The position numbers were made by a program, and so were the translations under genes. The notes beneath the pieces were generated by a model. The model was given only the letters and a program-made list of their open reading frames with translations, was not told the DNA's origin and did not search any database. Shown piece after piece: positions 34,817 to 44,113 of a DNA stretch of 64,000 nucleotides. Source of the DNA: Panagrolaimus kolymaensis (Eukaryota > Nematoda > Chromadorea > Rhabditida > Panagrolaimidae); assembly GCA_028622995.1 (NCBI GenBank), contig JAJQJQ010000013.1:1674001-1738000 (forward strand), in the 5' to 3' direction. The first letter of the stretch is position 1, and each line of letters begins with the position of its first letter.

Positions 34817-36555
34817 TTATGTCGATGCTTTTGCAACAGATGTACAAAATTGCGGCCATAATTTTGAAAAATTATCATAACTTGGATCCGTTGTAATCAA
34901 GAGACTTTGAATTCCTGCTTTAGATATTTTTATAACTAATTGATTTTGAATTGCTGCATTTTTAGTAAATTTGTTAATAATTATTGATGATTTTGATTCA
35001 AGTCCAGAAAATTTGTTTAAAGTGTCATTTCCAAAATGAGCAGAAACATCTTCATAAACCACGATGGAATCAGCGATGTTAAAAAAGGATTTAGGTGGCA
35101 TTACGCCTGGATTAAAAATATTGTAGCCATTTGGAATGGCAATTTTAGCGAAATCTAAAACAAGGTAAAGAATAAAAAGAAAATAGTCAAAGGGTAATTT
35201 AAAAAAAAAAGCCTTTTAACTTTAAGATTTTTTAAATTTAGATACTCCAAATATTAGAAAAAAAGATTCTTTACATTTTTTTTAATTGCTAAAGCCTTTG
35301 AAAAAAAAAGCAGGAGATTTGGGTAAGCACAAAAAATCAAAAACAATTATAATAAAACTAATAATAAAGCAATAAAAAATTTTCTGTCTCCAATCATACT
35401 TTTTAAAATAATTAAAAGTGATTTTTTGTATAAAAAATTGATCCTTTTTTACAAGCTTGGTTCAAACCAGTGTTGTGACTGGCTCCGCCAGCTCCGGCTC
35501 CGGAGCGCTCCGCTCCGCTCCAGGTCGGAGCTCGGAGCGGAGCTGGAGCTAAATAAAAAAAACAGCTGGAGCGCGGAGCCGAGCTAGAGCCAAAAATCTT
35601 TTTTGAAAAATTTTAAAAATTATTTTTAATAGGAAAAAAGTCTTTGTTCAATTCCAATGACTCTAAAATAGCTCAGAAAAGCATAATAATAAGGTTATAT
35701 TAGCCCTTTTTTCGAATTATGCTTATTTGAAAAAAAAAATTTGGAGCCGGAGCGGAGCTGGAGCTCGATTAAAAAAATGGCCGGAGCGCGGAGCGGAGCT
35801 GGAGCCAACAAAAATTTTTGCCCGGAGCTCGGAGCGGAGCTGGAGCCAAAATTTTGTGAAAGTGACATCACTGGTTCAAACATCCAGCGCTAATAATTGT
35901 TGGAACTTACCAACCAGAAAATTTCTGAAAATTAGATGCGTTTGAAAAGTTTTAGAAAATCAAAAATATGCTTCGAAAAAAGTCTCTGTAATTTTTGTGG
36001 TTTTGTTTTTGGATGCACCGAACGCTTTCATTCGCGCAGTGGTTCGAACTTTGAAGATGGAAGAACACGAGTAACAGTAAACGCCAAAATATATTTATTT
36101 TTCAATAAAGTTAACTTACTTGACAACCCCGTCATATACGACAAAAAATTAACTTTTTCTGGAGTTTCATCAAAAAATATTCCTTTAATAGTGATATTTT
36201 TTTTAGAATAATTTTTCCAATTTCGATATTTTGTTATATCTTCATTTACAGCAGAGGCATTTCGCTTTCCATAACTTGTATGAACATATCCAAGACATCG
36301 AACATTTTTAAATCCATTTAATTTTGAAACATTTTCAATATAATCTGAATCAGGATAAATAGAATTTCCAGGACCATTTTCGGGATTTACAATAATATCA
36401 AATTTTACGCTTGGATTATTTTTAATTCCATCAAAAATTGGTTGCCAAACATTATTTTCTGGATATGAATAAAGTGGAAGCAAAATGGAAGGTTTACAAG
36501 AAATAAAACTTATGAAAGTAATTGAAAAAATAATTAAATATTTTACAAGTTTCAT
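34817..36555 (-). CDS. Secreted spherulin-4 family protein (GH135-like), copy 2
   Basis: Exons 36555-36120 and 35154-34817 give 257 residues with the same signal peptide and motifs as copy 1 (LLPLYSYP, VNPENGPG, GYVHTSYGKR, FFDE). By eye, exon 1 differs from copy 1 at two residues, a Thr/Ile in the signal peptide and a Gly/Arg before NWKNY. Exon 2 differs at about eight. The intron is 965 nt because of the hAT-type insertion. The TATA box is conserved. Both copies are open and have matching splice sites, so both are probably functional. Confidence 0.88.
35468..35873. mobile_element. Non-autonomous hAT-type element in the spherulin intron
   Basis: A 406-bp insert begins CAGTGTTGTGAC and ends GTGACATCACTG, which are imperfect inverted termini. 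It is flanked by the 8-bp duplication GTTCAAAC at 35460-35467 and 35874-35881. The empty site, with one GTTCAAAC, is visible in copy 1 near 27004. CAGTG ends and an 8-bp duplication are hallmarks of hAT elements. It has no coding potential; its ends carry GGAGC/GCTCC-rich palindromic tracts also found in the element at 45035-45927. Confidence 0.85.
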
Positions 36556-36608
36556 TTTACCAGAAAAAAAATAATTGCAATTTTTCTAAATTTTATAAAA
36601 GAAAAAAG

Positions 36609-36616
36609 CTTTTATA
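36609..36616 (-). promoter_or_regulatory. TATA box of spherulin copy 2
   Basis: TATAAAAG, 54 nt upstream of the start at 36555, identical to copy 1. Confidence 0.5.
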
Positions 36617-37691
36617 GTCGACAATTTTAAAAAAAATTTAGCGCGGGTGTAAAGCGTGGAAATTATTTGTTTATCTATTTTTTGTTTTGTTTGTTTTGTC
36701 ACATGAACGGAAGTGAATTTCAAAAAATGCAAGGAAAAAAATGATCATTAGCTGTCCAAATAATGAAAGGTTAATCAAGCAAACAAATTAAAAATTAAAT
36801 CGATAAAATTATTTATTTCAAAAATTTCTTTTCACATTTAATAATAAACAAACAAAAAAAATGAATAAGCAAAAAATCAATCAAATGAAAAACGATAAAC
36901 TCAAAGTTTTTTTAGCTGTTCGTTTGTTTTCATTTCTGGAAGAAAAAAAAATTCGGATTAAATCTCCAGATTTTTAAAGTTGCGAGCAAAAAAAATGTTT
37001 CATCACAATCGTTGCTTTACAAATTAAAAATGAAGATAAAATTGTAGTTTGTTTGGGAATTTATAAATCAATGATAAATTTTTTTTATTTCGACGATAGG
37101 CTGTTGAAATCAAAAATTAAAAAAAAAAGATTGTGGAAAAAATAATTTTTTGTTTCATTAAAATGTCGTATCAATTTATAGTAGAAAATTTCATTTTATT
37201 AATAATTTTTTTTTTTTGAGTTGACATCTGCTTCGTAAATGATTTTATATATTGCTTCTTTGTTCTTAGTGAAAGGATTTCAAATATTGATTTTTGAACG
37301 ATATTAAAAAAAAAATATGGGAAAAAACAATGTCTTGAGTCATGAAAAGGTTTAATTTTTTTGTAATTAATTAAACTAAAATTGCTTTATTCCTTAAAAA
37401 TTAAAAAAAATTAAATTTAAATATTCAAAAAAGTAAAAGTCGATTTTATATGTGAAAATAAAAAAAGATTTTTAAAAAAGTTGCTTTTTATGTTTTTATT
37501 TATTTTTTGCGCTTTTTGAAAAAAGACATTAGAGCACGCACGACTCGCTGAAAGACAGGCATAAGAACGATGCTGTTGAGCCATAAAAAAAATCGATAAA
37601 CATTTAAGAAAAAAAATCTAAGAGCTTGTCTATGTTTTTTGAAAAAAATAAAATCCATGATTTGTTTGGATCTCATAGGTTTTTTTTGTAC

Positions 37692-38364
37692 ATAATATGT
37701 CATCATTTCTTTTTCGTAATATTTTTTTTAGGTTGGCTCGCTTTTCTCGAAATTTTTATAGCTTTTATTTTGCTTGGTATTTAGGATGAGTTTCGCAGAA
37801 TTACAAAAAAAAAGTGAGTTCTGGAGATATATTTTTTTCTTTGAAAAATTAAAAATTAATTTAAAATTAAAATAGTCAAATCAAATGTGTTTTGCTTAAC
37901 CTCTATTGCGAGGAATGAAAGCTACTGTTAAGAAAAATAAAGAAAGAAAAAGCATAAACAAAACAAACAAAAAATTATTAACATATTCAAAAAAAAATAT
38001 TATACAAAGTAAATTAAAATCAAAGCAAACTCAACTTTCTATAAGTATTTTTTTTTGTCAGTTTTTTTAGAGTCAATCAACTTTAAAAACAGTAATAAAA
38101 ATCCTCGCAGAATGATTCAAGAAAAAAAAAGAATCGATAAGATGCATTGCTAAAAAAATAGACAACAAAAAACACTTCTAAAAATGGATGTGGGAAAATT
38201 TTTTTCTTTTTCTTTTTTGAAATAGAAAAGTGTAAGAAATTCAAATCTTTTAAAAAATATTTATTTATTAAAAATAAAAATCTATAAGTAAAAAAATAAC
38301 ACATTTATAATCAATATTTCTCAATAAAATTGTTACAGAAGAAAAAAATTTTTTTGTCTATTTT
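37692..38364. other. Intergenic region
   Basis: Nothing recognisable past the end of the duplicated block at 37691. The sequence is mostly A/T runs. Confidence 0.45.
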
Positions 38365-38662
38365 TTATCCCATTCTCATGCATTGAATCATGGTGGAGTT
38401 TCGAGTGCAATAATCACCGTCTTGAGGTTTTACACAATGAATGGTACCAACTTCGTTTGCTAAAAAATTGCTCACTTTAAAATATATTTAAACCCAATTA
38501 AAAAGAAGACTTACTATTTCGACATATAATCTTATTATAATTATTCGTGGGATAGCAATCACCTTGAACACATAGTAAACGATTAAGAGATTGAACCTCT
38601 CCATGGACATAGACACAAAAAACGAATAAAGAAACAAGTAAAATTAAATGTAATTTAACCAT
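38365..38662 (-). CDS. Small secreted six-cysteine peptide
   Basis: Two exons (38662-38515 and 38459-38365; 55-nt intron) make 80 residues. Signal peptide LHLILLVSLFVFCVYVHG precedes a mature region of about 60 residues with six cysteines (LLC, GDC, IIC, IHC, DYC, IQC), one NST glycosylation-like site, and no basic bias. Six evenly spread cysteines suggest three disulphide bonds, as in many nematode defence or protease-inhibitor-like peptides, but no family is recognised. Phases fit exactly. It is too short for most gene finders. Confidence 0.6.
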
Positions 38663-39110
38663 TTCAAAAAAAGAAAAGAAAATGTATCTTTTAAAAAAAG
38701 AGTCGTTCTTGCTTATATTTATATTAGTTTTTTTTGAGAAAGCTAGCTGCTGACCTTTATTTTATCAAATGCAAATGTGTATATGTACATAATTTTTAAT
38801 GATAAGAAGGTTAATTCAATGATGGAAAAAAACATAGCAGAAAAAAAACTACACAAAAAGCCTATTAATTTTTTAACCTTTTGAATCATATGTATTTACT
38901 TCCGTTAATTATAATATGGGACGATGATGTATGTCAATGGTTTTTTTTCAATGAAAGTTTAAAAAACGATACTAAAATATTTTCTTTTTTTAGCATTTTT
39001 TGATTGCTATATTATTTTAATCAATGTAAAAACAATTTTTTTTTTCAAAGTGTTTGTTCCAACAAATATTTTTTGTAAAAATAATTTTTTAAACTTTTTT
39101 TCATTATTAA

Positions 39111-39364
39111 AGGGAGTGTCTCAGCAAACGAGAAAAGTTTTCTACAGCGGGTGTTCCTAGCCCGAAAGTTTCATTGTCTCAAAAGCTTACAAAGTGCTAC
39201 GAATTTTCGTAGCTTTTTGTAGCATTTTGAAAAAAAAAAACAAAGTGCTACAAAAAGCTACAAAAAATCTGAAGCTCTTTGTAAGCTTTTGAGACAATGA
39301 AAAAAAACTTTCGGGCTAGGAACACCCGCTGTATGGAGTTTTCTCGTTTGCTGAGACACTCCCT
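39111..39364. mobile_element. 254-bp fold-back (MITE-like) element
   Basis: Both arms match over most of their length: AGGGAGTGTCTCAGC at the left end is the inverse of GCTGAGACACTCCCT at the right end, and inner tracts (TTTCGGGCTAGGAACACC, TTTGTAGC) also pair. Flanks are TTAA on both sides (39107-39110 and 39365-39368). TTAA fits piggyBac-type insertion, but a TA duplication of mariner type is equally consistent. No coding potential. Confidence 0.8.
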
Positions 39365-39586
39365 TTAAACTTTTCGACCCTACATTTCTTTATTATTATG
39401 TTATTTGGTTTAAATGATCATATACTGAGTTAGTTTTAAACGATAAATATTTTTATAAAAACTCAATCAGTAATGGAAAAAAATATTTTGTTGCATGAAC
39501 ACGTTTTTTTACTTTGATTGCAGAAGAAAAAAAACCTCGTGAACAAACAAACAAACAAAAAATAAAGAAAAAAAAGAAACCGATAC

Positions 39587-39594
39587 TATAAAAG
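39587..39594 (+). promoter_or_regulatory. TATA box upstream of the Gly/Ser-rich secreted peptide
   Basis: TATAAAAG about 70 nt before the ATG at 39665. The related gene at 40848 has TATAAAAT at 40789-40796. Confidence 0.45.
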
Positions 39595-39664
39595 ACAATT
39601 AATTTTTTTTAAACCATTCATAATTAAACTGTTGTTCTTTTAAATTATTATTCACTAAAATATT

Positions 39665-39898
39665 ATGTTTGGTCGTATTTTTTCATTTTCCGTTGTTTTG
39701 GTTCTTTTGATTGCTGTAATTTTGGTAAATGCGAGGCCACAAATTGGTGGAACTGAAGGTGCTGGAAGCTTGGGTGCTGGATCAGATTCATCATTAGGAT
39801 TAGGAAGTACTAATGCAGAAGCTCAAATGGCTGCCATTCCTGCACCATCCGTTTCCGGAAGCATGTATTCATCAACTTTGTCAGGTGGAAAAAAATAA
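39665..39898 (+). CDS. Small secreted Gly/Ser-rich protein with C-terminal YSSTLSGGKK motif
   Basis: A single 77-codon frame. Signal peptide (FSFSVVLVLLIAVILVNA) is followed by a Gly/Ser/Ala-rich mature chain and a C-terminus APSVSGSMYSSTLSGGKK. The gene at 40848 ends APSNSQKLYSGTYNGGK, so both share APS-x-S, then Y-S-x-T and GGK at the end. There are no cysteines. Such chains could be cuticle- or matrix-associated, or peptide precursors; there is no clear dibasic cleavage pattern. The upstream TATA box and absence of introns match the thaumatin-like gene in style. I do not recognise the family. Confidence 0.65.
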   Translation: MFGRIFSFSVVLVLLIAVILVNARPQIGGTEGAGSLGAGSDSSLGLGSTNAEAQMAAIPAPSVSGSMYSSTLSGGKK

Positions 39899-40788
39899 TT
39901 AAATTTTTATAATATTTGATTTTTTTGCATCCCAATTTTATTTTATTTTGTTTTGCTTTTTTTTACTTAAAAAAATAATGATCCAAGTTTGTGATTTGGA
40001 AATAAAACTATAAAAATTTATTTAAAAAACAAAATTTAATTAAGTACAAACCCAAAACTAAATGACAAATATAAATTAAAAACTATTATTCATTATTATT
40101 CTTCGTCATTCGTTCGATAATTACTTTAATTTGAACTTTTGATATGTATTTCGCATTTTTGTTGAAATTAATTTATGGGTGAGGAGGTTTTGGAGGTCAA
40201 GAAACTCGCATAATTTTTCGATATTGATCTCATTATAAAATAACAATATTTCTTTTATAAAAAAAAGATATTAACGAAAGTAACAATGATCCGACACAAA
40301 AAAATAAAGAAAAACAACTTGGAAAAATTGATTTGATTGACCCCAAAAAAAACCAAGCGTTGTTTAGATCACATTTTTTTGTTGTTTTTGTTTACTTTTT
40401 TGAATTACAACTTTTTTTCACATTTTTTTATCAACAATAAAAAAAATATAATTCACTATTATATCTTTTGTTATTTATTTATTTTATGTGTGCGCGCGTA
40501 ATTTTTTTCTTTTTCTTCTTCTTACACTTTTAATCATTAACACCACCACCATAGATCACTTACGATAGTCATAAAAAAAATAAGGAAGTGGGTGATGATG
40601 ACTAAAAGCGATTAAAAATTAATTTTTGGATGGAGTAAAAAAGAAACAAAATAACAAAAATTTTAAAGATTCGTTTTAAACCCGTTTTTTTTTCTTCTTC
40701 TTAATCGAAGTTCTTTTGTTTTCTGTTTGTTTTTATGAAAGATAAAAAATAAATAATTAAACTTTTACTCCCTAAATATTTTTTTTAG
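39899..40788. other. Intergenic region between the two related small secreted genes
   Basis: No gene is seen; AT-rich with T and A runs. Confidence 0.45.
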
Positions 40789-40847
40789 TATAAAATGATA
40801 AGAATTTTTCCTGCAACTTTTTTTAAAAATCATAAACGTAAAAAATT

Positions 40848-41237
40848 ATGTTTTATTCTTCTCAATTTTTTATTTATTCTTTATTGATTCTTTCAATTTT
40901 TATGTTAATATTTCCTGTTGTTCAAGCTAATGATAATGGCTTATCTGATATTCCATATAATGGAAAATTGGATAATGTTCCTTCTACGAATCCATTAAAC
41001 CCATTAACTGGACGTGGCATTGGAAAAGGTGGAGGAGGAGACATTATTGGCAGTGTCGGAAGTACCGATCATTTAGATTCCACTGGAACTTCTTTTACTG
41101 GAACAGCTGGATTGGGAAGTGGTGGGGATACGTTAGCCTTAGCTGGCAGAAGTCATGGTGGTATTGTACCTGTTGCTATTGATGCTCCATCAAATTCACA
41201 AAAATTGTATTCAGGAACTTACAATGGTGGAAAATAA
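40848..41237 (+). CDS. Secreted Gly-rich protein related to the gene at 39665
   Basis: A single 129-codon frame with a signal peptide (FIYSLLILSIFMLIFPVVQA), then Asn/Pro-rich and Gly-rich segments (GRGIGKGGGGD, GLGSGGD) and the shared C-terminal motif ending YSGTYNGGK. It lies 950 nt downstream of, and on the same strand as, the 77-residue relative, which suggests local duplication. A TATAAAAT box is 52-59 nt upstream. No cysteines. The strong conservation of only the C-terminus and the signal peptide implies the tail matters, for instance as a released peptide or attachment signal. Function unknown. Confidence 0.65.
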   Translation: MFYSSQFFIYSLLILSIFMLIFPVVQANDNGLSDIPYNGKLDNVPSTNPLNPLTGRGIGKGGGGDIIGSVGSTDHLDSTGTSFTGTAGLGSGGDTLALAGRSHGGIVPVAIDAPSNSQKLYSGTYNGGK

Positions 41238-41394
41238 AAAAATTTATTCTTAATATTTAATTTTTCTTTTTTTTGCATTGGGTTGTGCATTGTTTTTTAT
41301 TTGTATATATTTCTTTTCAAAAATTGTAATTATTTTTTTTTACAAAATAAAATCTAATGTTTTATCTTTTTTTTAAATAGAAAATTGCAAATTT

Positions 41395-42789
41395 TTAAAT
41401 AATTTTTATGCTAACATTATTATTATTATTTTCGCCAGCGCTACTATTAATGAATGTAACAATTTTTGGCGTGTTTTGACGTGGTAAGGATCGTCGATGC
41501 CGATTTTGAAATGCTTTTAAATAAATTACAGCACTCAAAGCAACATTGAAAGATGTGATGGTGTAACGAATAGGACCCATATAAGATGTTAATGGAATAT
41601 TAAAGATCTGGAAAGAAATGTAAATTTTATTTACAAATTTAGAAGTAAAAAAAATAAACCAAAACAATCAATGAAATGTTGTGTGTGTTTTTTTCAATAA
41701 CAAAAAAATAAACTTAAAATTATGTGAAAGCTTTTGAAATGTTTTTTTTTGTTGTCACCTTGAACGTTGAATTAATACCTAAGTTGGACGAAATTGAAAA
41801 AAACTATTGCTTCCACGAAATTTGCAAAAGAAACGTAACAAAATAATTGCACAAATTTAGCGAAATTGTGAAATAAAACAATTTTTTTTGTTTAAAATCA
41901 TAAAAACAAAGTTTCAATTTAGACAACTTTTTTAAGTTTTAATTTTTTCTGGAAAATTTGTCGAATGAGAATCAAGAAAAATGAAATTTTGTTATCGCTT
42001 GATTCTCAAATCTCTTTTTTCTCTCCCAAAAACTTGAAAGTCATAAAATTTTTAACTTACTTTAATAGATAATTCAGTAACGATATTAGGAAAAAATTTA
42101 AATGCTGTAATTAAAAAAATATTTAATATAGTTGCTTTGTTCAAAAACATATTAGGTTGTTGAAATTTAATAATAATTTTAATTAATATTAGCAAAATAA
42201 TTGCACAAATAAAATTTAATATATCATTTATTAAACTTAATATTTTTCCAATAATAAAAGGATTTTCATACAATAAACATCCATAAAAATAACATTTTGT
42301 CGAATTATTAGATAAAAATATGGGTAAATTATCTCCACAAAAAATTGAAATTAAATAAATAATTGATAGTAAAATGGAAGCGAAACCAAAGGAATTTCGA
42401 ATAAATTTATTTTTAGTATATTCAAATTTTAAAATAATTGCCGCACATCGTTCAAGGCAAAGAAAAAATTCTATTATATAAAATGGATATTGTAATCCAA
42501 AAGTGATGGATCCCAATAAACTTAAAATTCTTAAATTATATAAACTTTCTTTGGAAGACCAAAAAATTATTAAATAAATACTATTTATAATTGCAAAAAA
42601 ACCAAAAACCGCAAGAAAAATATAATATACTTTTAAAACAATTGAATAATTATTGTTTGTGGTTTTTAAATAAAATTTTAATATAAAAAATACGGATGGA
42701 AAAGTACAAAATAAATGAATTGTAATAGTAAAAATATTTTGGGCTAATACAACATACGATAAAATATTGTTATCGTTCATAATTTGCAT
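41395..42789 (-). CDS. Seven-helix chemoreceptor-like GPCR, Sra-superfamily type
   Basis: Two exons (42789-42061 and 41607-41395) give 313 residues. Seven hydrophobic segments can be laid out, with the third ending in LERCAAIILKFEY, which resembles the E-R-x-A-x motif after helix 3 in nematode Sra/Sre-type receptors. The tail is basic and Asn-rich (RHRRSLPRQ). It would be expected at sensory cilia for chemical detection. The exon boundary is in phase, and the intron of about 450 nt is otherwise empty. Assignment to a specific family (sre, srab, srb) is uncertain. Confidence 0.65.
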
Positions 42790-43229
42790 AAAAGAAACTT
42801 TTCGCTTTTTTCCCCAATTTTTTGAGATTTCTTAATTTGCTTTTTTTTTGCTGATTTTTATTAAGCTTTAAATCAAAAAGAAATAAGTAAAAAAAAACTG
42901 AAGTAAACTATAATTTATGGTATTGATTAGTGCCGTCAAGTCCAGCCATTTATTAATATATGTATAACAACCTTTAGTCAAGAAAATAGTAAAAAACACA
43001 AAAGACCAAAAGAAAAGCATAATTATAAAATTATAAAATTTTTAAGAACTAAAATAAGAAAAGGAAGGAAGGAAGTTAGTAATTTTACAACAACAAGGAA
43101 ATAGGAAACAAAAAAATTAAAAAAGTATTTAATCGTCGACAACGCCCCAAAACGGAATAAACAAAAATGAAACAAAAAATTAAAAGATTGATGCCTTATT
43201 TTTGGTTTTCCATTTAGTAGGCGTTTTTT
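42790..43229. other. Intergenic region
   Basis: No gene is recognised; GC content rises from about 43080 toward the decayed coding tract that follows. Confidence 0.4.
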
Positions 43230-43970
43230 GAAATAAAATGCTTCCGCTGTGGAAGAAAACCATGTCGAACCGATTTTTTAAAACTAAAAGACTTATTTTT
43301 TCTAAAACCAACCAGCGGTATTCGCTATGTTCATACCCTTTCGTAATTCTTTAAAAGGTAGAGGGAAAAAGCTATGCTAAGAAAGCCAAAAAATGGAAAA
43401 AAATATCCGTTAAAGGTGTCAAGAAAGCTATGGGAAATGCGCTGGAGATTAACCGAAAGCCAATCCATTGCCTTAGGAAATGGCAAAAAGTTTAATACAT
43501 AGAAAAATATATACCAAACTATTATTTTTTAGGACGACGCCGTGTTGAAAATGATGGTGGTACACCTCAAAGAGATTCGCCACCAATTCCATTTGGCTAT
43601 GCCAACTTTGAAGAAGAAGATGATCCAATAGACCAAAACTATATGGAACCTGGTGAACAGATGGACGTACCAGAAAGATGATGAATTGTAAAGCCTTGAT
43701 AATATAATTCCCCGTATGGAACATCTGAACCTCCAACGAGATAATGAACAAAAATTAAGAAATATGAGTTATGTTCTTAAACAACGACGTCCTCGTAATC
43801 GTCATCGACGAGTTGTTGCACGTAACCTTCTTCCTCAACAAACCCCACCAAGAACATTACAACATAATGATGATAATTTTGATTACGGTTTTATTTATGT
43901 TGGCCTTATCAATGGAGAAAATAATAATTGTGTTCTTCCTCTCCAACACCAAATCGAAGTCAATCCTTAA
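43230..43970 (+). pseudogene. Decayed coding region, unrecognised
   Basis: Several frames look coding but do not join. At 43230 a frame reads KCFRCGRKPCR (zinc-knuckle-like) and on to a stop after TLS. At 43349-43490 a second one reads KLWEMRWRLTES and then stops. At 43533, after a TTTTTTAG acceptor, a third reads RRRVENDGG and an acidic tract to TGA at 43679-43681. A fourth, overlapping, reads SLDNIIPRMEHLNLQRDNEQK and then Arg-rich PRNRHRRVVARN to TAA. The codon mix is less AT-rich than its surroundings. It may be a degraded transposon ORF or host gene. The individual frames could also be unrelated. Confidence 0.35.
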
Positions 43971-44113
43971 CCTCTTTTCTATTTTAATGCTGTTTTTTTT
44001 TGTTAAACGCAGAAACTATTTTCTTTTTGTAATTTATTTTTAAAATCATAGAAATAACAAATTTCAAAAAAAAAACATTCAAAGCATCGGTTTATATTTT
44101 GCTTTATTGAACT

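Larger units (their letters stand above)
34607..37691. repeat. Spherulin-4 segmental duplication, copy 2
   Basis: Matches 26168-28820. It is longer because a 406-bp hAT-type element with its 8-bp target copy is inserted at 35468-35881. The near-identical part begins directly after that insertion (about 35882). Confidence 0.85.
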
